From Limnobacter thiooxidans (GTDB taxonomy: Bacteria > Pseudomonadota > Gammaproteobacteria > Burkholderiales > Burkholderiaceae_B): a DNA stretch of 64,000 nt. The notes below the pieces were generated by a model. It did not search any database and had not been told where the DNA came from. It saw only the letters and a program-made list of their open reading frames with translations. The stretch is taken from assembly GCF_036323495.1 (NCBI RefSeq), contig NZ_AP028947.1, forward strand, positions 2,046,001-2,110,000, given 5' to 3'. Position 1 is the first letter of the stretch. The number at the start of each line of letters is the position of its first letter. The position numbers and the translations under genes were made by a program. This document shows positions 1 to 9,343 of the stretch, in pieces.

Positions 1-196
1 CATTGCCTTCGCTGGCATACACTTCGTAACCGGCACTGCGCATTTCGCCCAGCCATTTTTCCTTGCGTGGAGAATTGGGGCCGCAACCGGCAATTACCCG
101 ATATCCTGACTCGCACAGCTTCTTGCAAATGGCCGTTCCAATACCACCCATACCGCCGGTTACATAGGCCACTTTGGGCTCATTTGTTTCACTCAT
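1..196 (-). CDS. phaB: Acetoacetyl-CoA reductase PhaB, N-terminal part (runs off window)
   Basis: About 65 N-terminal residues are visible, starting MSETNEPKVAYVTGGMGGIG. The TGGMGGIG motif is the glycine-rich NADPH-binding loop of short-chain dehydrogenases, and the following text (CKKLCESGYRVIAGCGPNSPRK) matches the PhaB type. PhaB reduces acetoacetyl-CoA to (R)-3-hydroxybutyryl-CoA, the PHA synthase substrate. It is last of three same-strand genes (phaC-phaA-phaB), with a 56-bp gap after phaA. The catalytic Ser-Tyr-Lys lies outside the window, so identity rests on the N-terminus and context. Confidence 0.9.
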   Translation of the reverse strand, partial: MSETNEPKVAYVTGGMGGIGTAICKKLCESGYRVIAGCGPNSPRKEKWLGEMRSAGYEVYASEGN

Positions 197-252
197 GATT
201 CACATCCCTTCTCTAATTATTTGATTTGTATTAAACGCACTACAGGCAATGC

Positions 253-1431
253 TTAGCGAGACACGGCCAACGCCACACCCATGCCACCGCCGATACACAG
301 CGAAGCCAAACCTTTCTTGGCATCGCGCTTGTTCATTTCATGAATCAGGCTGACCAGCACCCGACAACCTGACGCACCAATCGGATGTCCCAAAGCAATT
401 GCGCCACCGTTCACGTTGATCTTCGACGTGTCCCAACCCATTTCCTTGTTGACCGCGCAAGCCTGCGCTGCAAAAGCTTCGTTGATTTCCATCAAATCCA
501 GCTCAGACGCAGACCAGCCTGCCTTTTCAAGGCACTTTTTGGAAGCAGGCACCGGACCCATACCCATAATCGTTGGGTCCAGACCCGCGCTGGCATAGGC
601 CTGAATTTTGGCCAACACTGGCAAGCCCAGTTCCTTGGCCTTCGCTGCGCTCATCAACATCACCGCTGCCGCACCATCATTCAAGCCGGATGCATTGGCT
701 GCAGTCACACTGCCGTCTTTCTTGAAAGCGGGCTTCAAGGCAGTCATATTGTCCAGTGTCGCACCAAGACGAGGAAACTCGTCGGTGTCGAATACCAAAG
801 GGTCGCCTTTGCGTTGGGGGATACTCAGGGGGAAAATCTCGTCCTTGAACTTACCCGCATTGATAGCCGCCTCAGCCTTGTTCTGGCTTTTCACGGCGAA
901 CTCGTCCTGCTCTGCACGGTTAATGCTGTATTTCTCCGCCACGTTTTCAGCAGTAATGCCCATGTGGTACTGGTTATATACATCCCACAGACCATCCACA
1001 ATCATGCTGTCAACCAGCTTGGCATCACCCATACGGAAACCATCGCGGCTGCCCATCATCACGTGAGGTGCGGCACTCATGTTTTCCTGTCCACCGGCAA
1101 TCACGATTTCTGCATCACCGCAGGCAATGGCCTGCGCGCCCAGCATCACCGCCTTGAGACCCGAGCCACACACCTTGTTGATGGTCATCGCCGGTACCGT
1201 GTTGGGCAAACCTGCCTTGATGACGGATTGACGTGCAGGGTTCTGGCCCGAACCTGCTGTCAACACCTGCCCCAATATCACCTCGGAAATTTGTTCGCCT
1301 TTCACGCCTGTTTTTTCAAGCAGGCCCTTGATGACATGCGCACCCAAATCAGGGGCTGAAATTTTTGCGAGTGCCCCGCCAAACTTGCCCAATGCCGTGC
1401 GGCCTGCTGCAACAATAACAACTTCAGTCAT
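253..1431 (-). CDS. phaA: Acetyl-CoA acetyltransferase (beta-ketothiolase) PhaA
   Basis: The 392-residue protein has the usual length of biosynthetic thiolases. It condenses two acetyl-CoA to acetoacetyl-CoA, the first step of PHA synthesis. The active-site set is complete: nucleophilic Cys88 in NKVCGSG, His349 in GHPIGASG and Cys379 in CIGGGMG. It lies between phaC (gap 21 bp) and phaB, which supports a PHA role rather than fatty-acid degradation. The ATG is preceded by an AGGAG-like ribosome site (minus strand, about 1439-1444). Confidence 0.97.
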   Translation of the reverse strand: MTEVVIVAAGRTALGKFGGALAKISAPDLGAHVIKGLLEKTGVKGEQISEVILGQVLTAGSGQNPARQSVIKAGLPNTVPAMTINKVCGSGLKAVMLGAQAIACGDAEIVIAGGQENMSAAPHVMMGSRDGFRMGDAKLVDSMIVDGLWDVYNQYHMGITAENVAEKYSINRAEQDEFAVKSQNKAEAAINAGKFKDEIFPLSIPQRKGDPLVFDTDEFPRLGATLDNMTALKPAFKKDGSVTAANASGLNDGAAAVMLMSAAKAKELGLPVLAKIQAYASAGLDPTIMGMGPVPASKKCLEKAGWSASELDLMEINEAFAAQACAVNKEMGWDTSKINVNGGAIALGHPIGASGCRVLVSLIHEMNKRDAKKGLASLCIGGGMGVALAVSR

Positions 1432-1452
1432 GTCTACTCTCCTTTTGGTATT

Positions 1453-3291
1453 TTACGAAGCACGCTGTTTGACGTAACGTCCAGGCGCGGGCTCAATCGA
1501 TTTGTATTTTGCGTTGCCTGGCTTTGCAGGGGCCTTGACTTCGCCTCCTTTCATAGGCTCTAACCACTGCGCCCAATCGTTCCACCAGCTTCCCGGCACT
1601 TCCTTTGCTTCTTTGAACCATTGCTCGGGCGTGTCGGGAATTTCACCCTCACACACCCAGTAATTGCGTTTATTTTTGTTGGCCGGGTTGATCACACCCG
1701 CGATGTGCCCGCTGGCACCCAACACAAAACGCACATCACCACTAACCAGGTGGCTTGTCTGAAAGGCACTGACCCACGGCACAATGTGGTCTTCGCGAGT
1801 GGCCAGGACATACACCGGTACATCAATCAAACTCAAGTCCACAGGCAAGTCACACACCACTGCTTTGCCAGGTTGACACAACTTGTTTTCCAGATAGGTG
1901 TTACGCAAATACCATGCGAACATGGGGCCAGGCAAATTGGTGCTGTCGCTGTTCCAGTAAAGCAGGTCAAAAACCGGTGGCTTTTCGCCTTTCAGGTAAT
2001 TGTTGACCACGTAGTTCCAGATCAGGTCGTTGGGGCGAAGCGATGAAAACGCGCCAGAAAGGTCTTTGCCTGTCATCACGCCACCTTTGCCAATGCTTTC
2101 TTCCCGCGCCTTCACCTGTTCTTCATCAACAAAAACACCCAATGCACCGGTGTCCTTGAAATCAAGCAAGGTGGTCAAAAATGTGACGCTGTTGACACTG
2201 TCATCGCCACGGTTGGCGAGCGTGGACAAGGCGGTGGCCAGCAAAGTACCGCCCACACAGAAGCCCAACACATTCAATTTGGGTTGCTTTGAAATGGCTT
2301 TGGACACCTCAATGGCCCTGATCACGCCCTCTTCAACGTAACCATCCCAAGAAAAATGTCCTTCGGCTTCAGTCGGATTTTTCCACGACACCAAAAACAG
2401 GGTATGCCCCTGGCTGACCACGAAATTCACCAGCGAATTGGCAGGTTGCAAATCCAGAATGTAGTACTTGTTGATGCAAGGGGGCACAAACAGCATGGGC
2501 TGTTTACCAACCTTTTCAGTACTCGGCTTGTACTGCAACAACTGAAAATACTCGCACTCGAACACCACATCACCAGGCGTGGTGGCCACGTTGACGCCCA
2601 CTTCAAATGCACTTTCATCTGTTTGCGAAATGCGCCCTTTCTGCATGTCCGCCATCAGATTGTGAATGGCTTGGGTCAAACTTTCACCCCGTGTTTCAAG
2701 CAGTTTTTTTTGCGCTTCCGGATTGGTCACAAAGAAATTGGAGGGGCTCATCGCATCGACCAACTGTTCCACTGCGTACTCTACCTTGCGCTTTTCGGCG
2801 CTGCCCTCTGGCACCAATTCAACAATGCGCTTGGTAAACCGCGCGTTCAGGGAATACATCGCTGCGGTGAATTCGTACACGCCATGGTCGTGCCAGTCGG
2901 GAGCGGCAAAGCGCTTGTCGCCTTGAATCCAGGTGGAGAGTGGCACCGGCTGAGTTGTCTTGCCTTCCGGATTGGGCAGATTGGCAAATGCTGAAGCCAT
3001 CAACGCGGACAATTCGGCTGTGTATTCGGCTTGTATTTGCCCCAGGGAATGCATGGGTATTTGACTGAATGCAGCTTGACAGGCACCCATGATCGAATTC
3101 ATGAACGGCTGGATCGAGCCCATGGCGGCCTGTTGCAATGGGGCCACCGCAGGCAAGCCTGGCATTTGACCAAACTGCCCGAAAAACCCCATGGCCTGCT
3201 GAAACTGGGCTTGCATCTGTTGCTGCATTTGTTCAGCAACAGGCAATAGCTGACCGAAGACTTCACTGAAGTCTGGTAATTGTTTGTTCAC
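1453..3291 (-). CDS. phaC: Class I poly(R)-hydroxyalkanoate synthase PhaC
   Basis: This 612-residue protein polymerises (R)-3-hydroxyacyl-CoA into PHA on the granule surface. The N-terminal 100 residues are Gln/Met-rich and variable, as in class I synthases. The alpha/beta-hydrolase core follows, with the lipase-box-like GFCVGG (nucleophile Cys345), Asp501 in REDHIVPW and His529 in GASGHIAG. The length and absence of a phaE partner fit class I. It is first gene of phaCAB. An AGGAGAGGA ribosome site sits just upstream of the ATG. Confidence 0.97.
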   Translation of the reverse strand: MNKQLPDFSEVFGQLLPVAEQMQQQMQAQFQQAMGFFGQFGQMPGLPAVAPLQQAAMGSIQPFMNSIMGACQAAFSQIPMHSLGQIQAEYTAELSALMASAFANLPNPEGKTTQPVPLSTWIQGDKRFAAPDWHDHGVYEFTAAMYSLNARFTKRIVELVPEGSAEKRKVEYAVEQLVDAMSPSNFFVTNPEAQKKLLETRGESLTQAIHNLMADMQKGRISQTDESAFEVGVNVATTPGDVVFECEYFQLLQYKPSTEKVGKQPMLFVPPCINKYYILDLQPANSLVNFVVSQGHTLFLVSWKNPTEAEGHFSWDGYVEEGVIRAIEVSKAISKQPKLNVLGFCVGGTLLATALSTLANRGDDSVNSVTFLTTLLDFKDTGALGVFVDEEQVKAREESIGKGGVMTGKDLSGAFSSLRPNDLIWNYVVNNYLKGEKPPVFDLLYWNSDSTNLPGPMFAWYLRNTYLENKLCQPGKAVVCDLPVDLSLIDVPVYVLATREDHIVPWVSAFQTSHLVSGDVRFVLGASGHIAGVINPANKNKRNYWVCEGEIPDTPEQWFKEAKEVPGSWWNDWAQWLEPMKGGEVKAPAKPGNAKYKSIEPAPGRYVKQRAS

Positions 3292-3491
3292 CTTCCTCTC
3301 CTTTGTGGGTGCTCATGTCAGTTCACTTGAACATGACTTCACACACCGTGGCTCGTCGGCCTTTCCAATATTGTGCACCGCAACATTTTAACTTGTCAAA
3401 TAATTGTATGCCTCTGACCCTTACTGTTTGCTGATCAGGAGAAATTCATGCACCATTCGAGTGTATTCGCTTCACCCTCGAGATAGCAAAG

Positions 3492-3746
3492 ATGTACATT
3501 GTCGCAATTGGCTGGATGTACGTGGTCACCCTGATGGCGGCCACGGAAACGAATTTCGTGGCTGGAATAGTCACGTTTCTTTTTTACGGGGCCCTGCCCT
3601 GTTCGGTGCTGGTCTATTTGATGGGCACGAAATCGCGCAGGCTCAAGCGCCTTGCGAAGGAAGAAGCCGAATCAATGTCGCAAAACGGCCCGATGGAGCC
3701 TCAAGTTGCTGACCCCGCCGGTGAGAAAACCACCTCAAATCCTTGA
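3492..3746 (+). CDS. Small two-helix membrane protein, function unknown
   Basis: An 84-residue protein with two hydrophobic stretches (about residues 3-20 and 23-43), then a basic segment (KSRRLKRLAKEE) and a polar tail. This looks like a small inner-membrane hairpin with a cytoplasmic C-terminus. It is divergent from phaC, and its 3' end overlaps the 3' end of pgeF by about 100 bp. The ribosome site is weak, so the exact start is uncertain. No family is recognised. Confidence 0.6.
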   Translation: MYIVAIGWMYVVTLMAATETNFVAGIVTFLFYGALPCSVLVYLMGTKSRRLKRLAKEEAESMSQNGPMEPQVADPAGEKTTSNP

Positions 3747-4458
3747 AAGTGTCCAGGCCGCCGCCTTCCACATTGTTGATTCCCTGTTCGGCCAAGGCAT
3801 TGCGTGCCAGTCCATAGATGTCGGCCATGCACTTGCCTGCCAGCAAGCCTGGTTTGAAACACTCGCGGTTCAGGGGATTTTGTTGAGTGAAGGCGGTTTT
3901 AACCTCTGCCCCCACCTCAAATGACAGGGGGCCAATAGCGGGCCCCATCCAGGCCCTGATTTGCTGAACAGGCACCCCTGCTTGTGCGGCCAAAGCCTGC
4001 GCCGTGGCCTGAAGGACCCCCCCGACCAGCCCACGCCAACCCGCATGGGCCGCAGCCACACCAATTGCCGCACCTGCAGAGTCAAAGGCAGCGAACACCA
4101 CTGGAAGACAATCCGCGGTCATGATCGCCAGGCAAGTTTGATGGTCAAGACACACAGACGCATCAGCGTCGGGAACAGCGACAACTGGCTGCCCTTTGGC
4201 AACATGCACATCGCAACCATGAACCTGATTCAACCAGGCAATTGGCGCGCCCATGTAGGCTTGAACCGCTGCCCGACGAGTTTCAACATCGGCGAGATTG
4301 TCTCCTACATGGGTTCCCAAATTGAAACCGTAAGGAGAAGTGTAATGTGGACCGGCTTGAAAACCGGTTTGGGTCACCGCCACCTTCACTCCCGGCCAGG
4401 ATGGCCCCAGGGTCGAAAGTGGGAGGCTATCACTCAAGCTCGTCGAGATCATCTTCAT
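3643..4458 (-). CDS. pgeF: PgeF/YfiH (laccase-domain) family purine nucleoside phosphorylase
   Basis: About 271 residues from the ATG at 4458 (a second ATG is at 4452). The family signatures are present: NQVHG, MTADCLPVV, HAGWRGLVGG and WMGPAIGP, supplying the His/Cys/His metal site. Members were described as polyphenol oxidases and later as purine nucleoside phosphorylase/adenosine deaminases, with a proposed link to peptidoglycan editing. The gene follows rluD and overlaps its 3' end by 29 bp, a common bacterial pairing that implies translational coupling. A longer frame upstream only shadows rluD, so the internal start is preferred. Confidence 0.88.
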   Translation of the reverse strand: MKMISTSLSDSLPLSTLGPSWPGVKVAVTQTGFQAGPHYTSPYGFNLGTHVGDNLADVETRRAAVQAYMGAPIAWLNQVHGCDVHVAKGQPVVAVPDADASVCLDHQTCLAIMTADCLPVVFAAFDSAGAAIGVAAAHAGWRGLVGGVLQATAQALAAQAGVPVQQIRAWMGPAIGPLSFEVGAEVKTAFTQQNPLNRECFKPGLLAGKCMADIYGLARNALAEQGINNVEGGGLDTFKDLRWFSHRRGQQLEAPSGRFATLIRLLPSQGA

Positions 4459-5593
4459 CAAATCGAATGAGTACGGATGCCTTGTGCTGATGGGCTTCAT
4501 CAAGCACAGCCTCTTCAACTTCATCTGAATGAAAATCAATGCCTGCCATTTCACCCAGCAGGCGCAAATCTTCCGGGGCCTTGGCCACATATTCAGGCCA
4601 TTCGTGATTGCCCAGGCTTTCGTCCCAATCTTCGGCTGCTTCATCGTCGCCCTGTACATGGAAAAAGGCAGGATCGGGGAAACTCAAGTGGGTTGCGTGC
4701 AAAGCCTGTCGCTCGAAATTCTCGCCATTGGGCAACTCGATGGAGGAGAGGCGAAGGGCTGAATGGCTGCCAGCCCCCTTGATCTTGTAGACCGGGTCAG
4801 CCACCAGTGCAAACCCGGCATGTTGGGCATGCACACGAATTTGATGGGTCCGACCTGTTTCAAGGCGGCACACCATCAAGGTCACAGGCACTTCCATCAA
4901 CTCGCCAAATGCGACCGGTGTGAAGTGGGTCACGGCTGGCTTGCCATGATCAACCACCGCCATGCGCAAGCGGTTGCGCGGGTCACGGCCCAAGGGGTTG
5001 TTGACTGTCAGCGGGTTGGCAATTCGCCCCCACACCATGGCCAGGTAAACGCGCTTCACAATACGGGCCTGCAACATCTGAACCAGCTTGACCTGGGTTT
5101 CCTGCGTGCGCGCAACCACCATCAGACCGGTTGTATCTGCATCAAGCCGATGAACAATGCCAGCACGGGGTACATGAATCAACTCGGGGTCCAAGTGATA
5201 CAACCCGTTCATCAGGGTACCTGTCCAATGACCGGGTGCAGGGTGTACCACCAAACCAGCCTGCTTGTTCACCACCGTGTATTCGGCGGTGCGAGCGACA
5301 ATGTCCAGATTCATGTCTTCAGGAACCAAGGCCTGCATGTGAGCCAAAACACCCGGGCTCAAGGCAATTCTGTCCATACCCTGAACCTTCTGGTTGCCCT
5401 TGGCCGCAGCCACACCATTCACCAACACACGCTCCTCTTTAAGCCAGCCTTGCAGCCGTGAACGTGAATACTGCGGGAACAACTCCGCAATCACTTTGTC
5501 CAATCGCGAACCGCCCATTTCCATGGGTACTCTGGCTTGCAAAGGTTGATCGGCTTGTGCGCTTTCCGCGCTGTCATGGGTTTCGGACGTCAT
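4430..5593 (-). CDS. rluD: 23S rRNA pseudouridine synthase RluD
   Basis: 387 residues. An S4-type RNA-binding domain lies at the N-terminus (about 27-75, SRLDKVIAELFPQYSRSRLQGWL), followed by the RluA-family catalytic domain with GIVHRLDADTTGLM; Asp151 is the predicted nucleophile. RluD modifies uridines in helix 69 of 23S rRNA. The last 60 residues are an acidic tail beyond the catalytic core. It precedes pgeF and is divergent from bamD, the same arrangement as in many proteobacteria, which favours RluD over RluC. Confidence 0.93.
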   Translation of the reverse strand: MTSETHDSAESAQADQPLQARVPMEMGGSRLDKVIAELFPQYSRSRLQGWLKEERVLVNGVAAAKGNQKVQGMDRIALSPGVLAHMQALVPEDMNLDIVARTAEYTVVNKQAGLVVHPAPGHWTGTLMNGLYHLDPELIHVPRAGIVHRLDADTTGLMVVARTQETQVKLVQMLQARIVKRVYLAMVWGRIANPLTVNNPLGRDPRNRLRMAVVDHGKPAVTHFTPVAFGELMEVPVTLMVCRLETGRTHQIRVHAQHAGFALVADPVYKIKGAGSHSALRLSSIELPNGENFERQALHATHLSFPDPAFFHVQGDDEAAEDWDESLGNHEWPEYVAKAPEDLRLLGEMAGIDFHSDEVEEAVLDEAHQHKASVLIRFDEDDLDELE

Positions 5594-5654
5594 AAATTAG
5601 AATCGAATCTTTCAATTGAGTGTGCCGCTTGTGGGCGGCAAGGGCTTTGCCCGA

Positions 5655-5660
5655 TATAAT
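5655..5660 (+). promoter_or_regulatory. Candidate -10 box of the bamD promoter
   Basis: A perfect TATAAT (in GATATAAT) lies 49 bp before the chosen bamD start, in the rluD-bamD divergent gap. The matching -35 region is weak (TTGTGG is 20 bp upstream), so this is a suggestive rather than firm call. Confidence 0.5.
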
Positions 5661-5708
5661 GGAAAACCATTGATGATCAAACAGGGACACTTCGGGTTTC
5701 GAAATCAC

Positions 5709-6557
5709 ATGAACAAAACCACTTTGGCCCCGCGCACCGCCTGGTTGCGCACATTATCGCAGTTATTCCTCATCCCCGCGCTGGTTTTCGCACTGGCCGC
5801 CTGCGGCGCGGCAAAACAATTCGACGAAACCGAAGGCTGGAGCCCAGCTCGTCTCTATGAAGAGGCAAAAGCTGAAATCGACGTGGGCAACTACGAACGC
5901 GGCATTGAATTGCTCGAAAAACTCGAATCCCGCTACCCGTATGGTCGCTTTGCCCAACAGGCTCAAATTGACACGGCATTTGCCTATTACAAGGCAGGTG
6001 ACAATGCGCAGGCTTTGGCTGCCACCGAGCGGTTTATCAAGCTTTACCCCAACCACCAGAACCTGGACTACGTGTTTTATCTGCGGGGCTTGATCAGCTT
6101 CAATGAAGACAAAGGTATCTTCTCCCTGCTCTCCGGTGAGGATCAAAGCGCACGTGACCCGAAAGGAACCCGTGCGGCGTTCGACGCATTCAAGGAAGTT
6201 GTCACTCGCTTCCCCGAAAGTAAATACTTTGATGACAGCAAATCGCGTTTGCAGTACCTGGTCAATGCATTGGCCCAGAACGAATTGCACGTAGCTCGGT
6301 ATTATTACAAGCGCGGCGCTTATCTCGCTGCAGTGAACAGGGCTCAGGAAGTGGTACGCCGCTTCGAACAAACTCCGTCAATTGAAGAAGCTCTGTTCAT
6401 CAGCCTGCGCAGCTATGAAAAGTTGAACATGACTTCACTGGCCGCTGACACCAAGCGCGTGATCAACCTGAACTTCAAAGACAGCCCTTACTGGAAAATG
6501 GATCTGCCCGAGAAAGACCAGGTAGAAGCCAAATGGTGGCAAGTCTGGAAAGACTGA
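5709..6557 (+). CDS. bamD: Outer-membrane assembly lipoprotein BamD
   Basis: 282 residues from the ATG at 5709. This start gives a clean lipoprotein signal peptide with lipobox LAAC (Cys32); the in-frame upstream extension has no signal character. TPR-like repeats follow (YEEAKAEIDVGNYERGIELLEKLESRYPYGRFAQQA and later units), typical of BamD/ComL, the essential lipoprotein of the BAM complex that folds outer-membrane proteins. It is divergent from rluD, a conserved arrangement. An intrinsic terminator follows at 6604. Confidence 0.96.
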   Translation: MNKTTLAPRTAWLRTLSQLFLIPALVFALAACGAAKQFDETEGWSPARLYEEAKAEIDVGNYERGIELLEKLESRYPYGRFAQQAQIDTAFAYYKAGDNAQALAATERFIKLYPNHQNLDYVFYLRGLISFNEDKGIFSLLSGEDQSARDPKGTRAAFDAFKEVVTRFPESKYFDDSKSRLQYLVNALAQNELHVARYYYKRGAYLAAVNRAQEVVRRFEQTPSIEEALFISLRSYEKLNMTSLAADTKRVINLNFKDSPYWKMDLPEKDQVEAKWWQVWKD

Positions 6558-6603
6558 AAACGACCAACACTGTCATAAACACCAACGTGTGTTTGATGTA
6601 AAA

Positions 6604-6629
6604 AAGGACCTTCAAAAGGTCCTTTTTTT
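6604..6629 (+). terminator. Intrinsic terminator after bamD (shared, convergent)
   Basis: A perfect 9-bp stem AAGGACCTT / AAGGTCCTT with a 3-base CAA loop is followed by a T-run (6625-6629). Upstream A residues make it usable on both strands, so it probably also ends the convergent helicase transcript. Confidence 0.9.
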
Positions 6630-8592
6630 ATGAGCTTCGTTTGTTTTTCATGAAATCGACGGCCACTTGTAGTTCGCGTGTACGCTTGAATGGTGGCAGG
6701 CTTCGCCACAACAACTTGCCGTAGCCTTTCTCGACCAAACGCCGGTCGCCGATCAACAACACGCCCCAATCGGTTTCGTCACGAATCAACCGACCCGCGC
6801 CCTGTTTCAGTGCGATTGCAGCGTCGGGCAGTGACAAATCCTGAAAGGCATTGCCCCCCCGATTTTTGATCAACTCGCTTTTGGCCTGGTAAACAGGATC
6901 ATCGGGTGGTGCAAACGGCAGCTTGTCGATAATCACCAGCCGCAAACCTTCACCACGAATGTCCACACCTTCCCAAAAACTGGCTGCCCCCACCAACACG
7001 GGGTTGTTCAGCACCCGAAACTGTTCCAGAAGCTCAGCACGCGAGGCCTCACCCTGGACCAACAGGCTCCAGTCGAGATCGTCTTTTTCAATCCGTTCGC
7101 GAAGGTATTCGCCCACCTGCTTTACGGCACGGTGACTGGTACACAGGAAAAACACCCCGCCCGCGCTGGATAACAACAAAGGCCACACCGACTCACAAAG
7201 CTTTCTGCTGAACTGGGGTTCGTTGGGAAAAGGGAGATTATCAGGCACGCACAACAAGGCTTGCGATTCGTAATCGAAGGGGCTGGGCAGCAGCAACTGC
7301 TTGCATTCATCAAGCCCTACCTGCAAGGTGAAGTGTTCCAGGCTGTCCTTGATACTCAACGTGGCACTGGTGAACACCCAGGCCTTGGCCTGCTCGGCAT
7401 ACAACTTCGCAAATGCATTGGACACATCCAGCGGCGAATCACAAAACTGCACCACATTGGTTGACACGCTCACCCACCGAACAGATTGTGCATCGTCTTG
7501 CGCACTAGGCGGTGAAAACCAGTCTTGCCAACGCAGGCACAGTTCACTGGCCCGCCCCATGAGTTTCACCCAGGATTCATTGCGAACCGACAATGGACTA
7601 ATCATTTCAATCAGGTTTTCAAGCCTGCTTTCGAAATCGGCACACACCGTTGACACCCCGTTCAAAGCCAGAAACTGGGCATGAGTGAACCGCGCCGAAT
7701 CAATTTCGGTGCCAACAATTCGTCGAATCTCTTTCAGCGCCAGTTCCATCGGGCGCAATACCGAGTCCCAATCGCCGGCATCGGCGCTGGAAGTTCGGCC
7801 CTCAATCAGCACATCGCGTAAAAACTCCTGGCACTGGGCAGTCGAAATCGCTTGACCAAGAAGACTGGTCGCAATATCTGGTAACTGGTGTGCCTCGTCA
7901 AACACAATCACATCGCAGGCGGGCAGCAACTCCGCAATGCCCTCTTCTTTCAAGGCCAGATCGGCGAGAAACAAATGGTGATTGACTACAACTACTTCTG
8001 CATCCAGCGCATCGCGGCGGGCCTTGTTGACAAAGCATTCGGATGCATTGGGGCACTCGCCCCCGAGGCAATTGTCTTTGTTGGAAGTGACCCAGCTCCA
8101 GACTGCGGAATCTTCAGGAACACCCGCGCAGTCTGCTCGGTCACCGGTTTGAGTACGACCCGCAAAAACACGCACCTTCTGAAGATGATCCACTTCCTTG
8201 GCTGAGGGTAACCGGGCCTCTTTCAAGGCACGTTCCAGGTGAAAATGGCAAACGTAATTCTGACGGCCTTTCAGCAGGGCCACATTGACCGGTACACCCA
8301 AGGCCTCGCGAACCAGAGGCAGGTCTTTGTTGAATAACTGGTCTTGCAGCGTTTTGGTGGCTGTCGACAACAACACTCGACGACCAGACAACAAGGCGGG
8401 CACCACGTAAGCAAATGTTTTTCCCGTGCCCGTACCCGCTTCAACCACCAAGGCGGATTGGCTTTCTATGGCCTGGCCCACGGCTTGGGCCATTTCAATC
8501 TGGGATTCCCGAGCAGAAAACCCAGGCAAACGTCGAGACAATGCACCACCAGGGGCAAAAGCCTCATTCAAGGGTTCTGAAAAATCAAACAT
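6628..8592 (-). CDS. yoaA: DinG/YoaA-family ATP-dependent DNA helicase
   Basis: 654 residues, an XPD-like superfamily 2 iron-sulphur helicase. Walker A is AGTGTGKT (52-59). A four-cysteine Fe-S cluster set lies at Cys155, Cys175, Cys180 and Cys186 (the last three within NCLGGECPNASEC). The DEAH box is 232-235, and motif VI is QGAGRLIRDETDWG near the C-terminus. The N-terminus (PGFSARESQIEMAQAV) and length resemble YoaA (about 636 residues) more than the longer DinG. The likely role is unwinding of damaged or stalled replication intermediates. Confidence 0.9.
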   Translation of the reverse strand: MFDFSEPLNEAFAPGGALSRRLPGFSARESQIEMAQAVGQAIESQSALVVEAGTGTGKTFAYVVPALLSGRRVLLSTATKTLQDQLFNKDLPLVREALGVPVNVALLKGRQNYVCHFHLERALKEARLPSAKEVDHLQKVRVFAGRTQTGDRADCAGVPEDSAVWSWVTSNKDNCLGGECPNASECFVNKARRDALDAEVVVVNHHLFLADLALKEEGIAELLPACDVIVFDEAHQLPDIATSLLGQAISTAQCQEFLRDVLIEGRTSSADAGDWDSVLRPMELALKEIRRIVGTEIDSARFTHAQFLALNGVSTVCADFESRLENLIEMISPLSVRNESWVKLMGRASELCLRWQDWFSPPSAQDDAQSVRWVSVSTNVVQFCDSPLDVSNAFAKLYAEQAKAWVFTSATLSIKDSLEHFTLQVGLDECKQLLLPSPFDYESQALLCVPDNLPFPNEPQFSRKLCESVWPLLLSSAGGVFFLCTSHRAVKQVGEYLRERIEKDDLDWSLLVQGEASRAELLEQFRVLNNPVLVGAASFWEGVDIRGEGLRLVIIDKLPFAPPDDPVYQAKSELIKNRGGNAFQDLSLPDAAIALKQGAGRLIRDETDWGVLLIGDRRLVEKGYGKLLWRSLPPFKRTRELQVAVDFMKNKRSS

Positions 8593-8609
8593 GCAAGGTG
8601 CTAAAAAAT

Positions 8610-8819
8610 TTAGGCGGGAATGTCGGGTTCAAGCTGGATCTGCAACAAGGTGATCGAATCCTTGATTTGAAGCTTGCGCTTTTTCAGGCGACGAATCTGC
8701 AACTGGTCGAAACCGGGCTGAGATATCAGCATGCCGATAATCTGGTCCAGATCCCGGTGCTCGACCTGCAGTTCTACAATTCGGCGTTTGATCGATTCGA
8801 TGTCTTCTGTGTGGACCAT
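8610..8819 (-). CDS. YdcH-like (DUF465) small helical protein
   Basis: A 69-residue protein whose pattern (IESIKRRIVELQVEHRDLDQIIGML ... DQLQIRRLKKRKLQIKDSI) is the DUF465/YdcH helical hairpin: a short coiled-coil followed by the RLKKRKLxIKD signature. Function is unknown in the family. It starts just upstream of the helicase gene on the same strand (17-bp gap), so the two may be co-transcribed. Confidence 0.85.
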   Translation of the reverse strand: MVHTEDIESIKRRIVELQVEHRDLDQIIGMLISQPGFDQLQIRRLKKRKLQIKDSITLLQIQLEPDIPA

Positions 8820-8932
8820 GGGTATTGAAATTTGAACCAGCTCGATGTTATTGCTTATTGTAGCTGCAAGTCTAGGCGGGCTGGAAACAATCTACCCGAT
8901 GGGCATCACCCATTCGATGGACTGAACTTGGC

Positions 8933-9331
8933 TTACTCGGGATTTTTAACCTTGCGATTAGCATAATCATGCAGGCGGATCATGTCCTCGGCCTTGCCCT
9001 GAACCTCCAGATGTGCTCTGCGAATTTCAGCACCTTGCAAGCGAACATTGTCCAGGCAACTGGAAACAAAGAATTTTTTGTAACAGGCTCGGGACTGCTC
9101 GTTGAGCTCGTAGTCCAGAAATTCCATCGTCTTGTCGTGATTGGCCACATAGGCACGGGCCTGTTCCAGCGTATCCGGGGCGGTCGGCTTGTTGGCTTGA
9201 AGCTGCACTGTGCTGCAGGCGCTTAACAGCAGCAAAGAGGCAGGCACCATGGCAAAGAACGGGCGCGGCACCTTCAGCGCAAAGGGGTTCAGAAGCTGTG
9301 GCACAATGCCCTGCTTACGTTGACAACTCAT
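8933..9331 (-). CDS. Predicted small lipoprotein, unknown function
   Basis: About 132 residues from the ATG at 9331. A later ATG at 9250 would leave a very short signal peptide (MVPASLLLLSAC). The lipobox LLSAC places the lipidated Cys at residue 39 of the longer form. The mature part is charged and helical, with two Cys in RACYKKFFVSSCLDNVR that could form a disulphide. Similar Cys-containing segments occur in Burkholderiales lipoproteins of unknown function, from memory. It is divergent from tex with only 12 bp between starts, so promoters must overlap the coding ends. Confidence 0.7.
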   Translation of the reverse strand: MSCQRKQGIVPQLLNPFALKVPRPFFAMVPASLLLLSACSTVQLQANKPTAPDTLEQARAYVANHDKTMEFLDYELNEQSRACYKKFFVSSCLDNVRLQGAEIRRAHLEVQGKAEDMIRLHDYANRKVKNPE

Positions 9332-9343
9332 AGATCCAGACCC

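Noticed and set aside
385..1359. Long plus-strand frame antisense to phaA
   Set aside because: It mirrors a high-quality thiolase gene; its protein is His/Cys-rich and unlike any family, as expected from an opposite-strand shadow.
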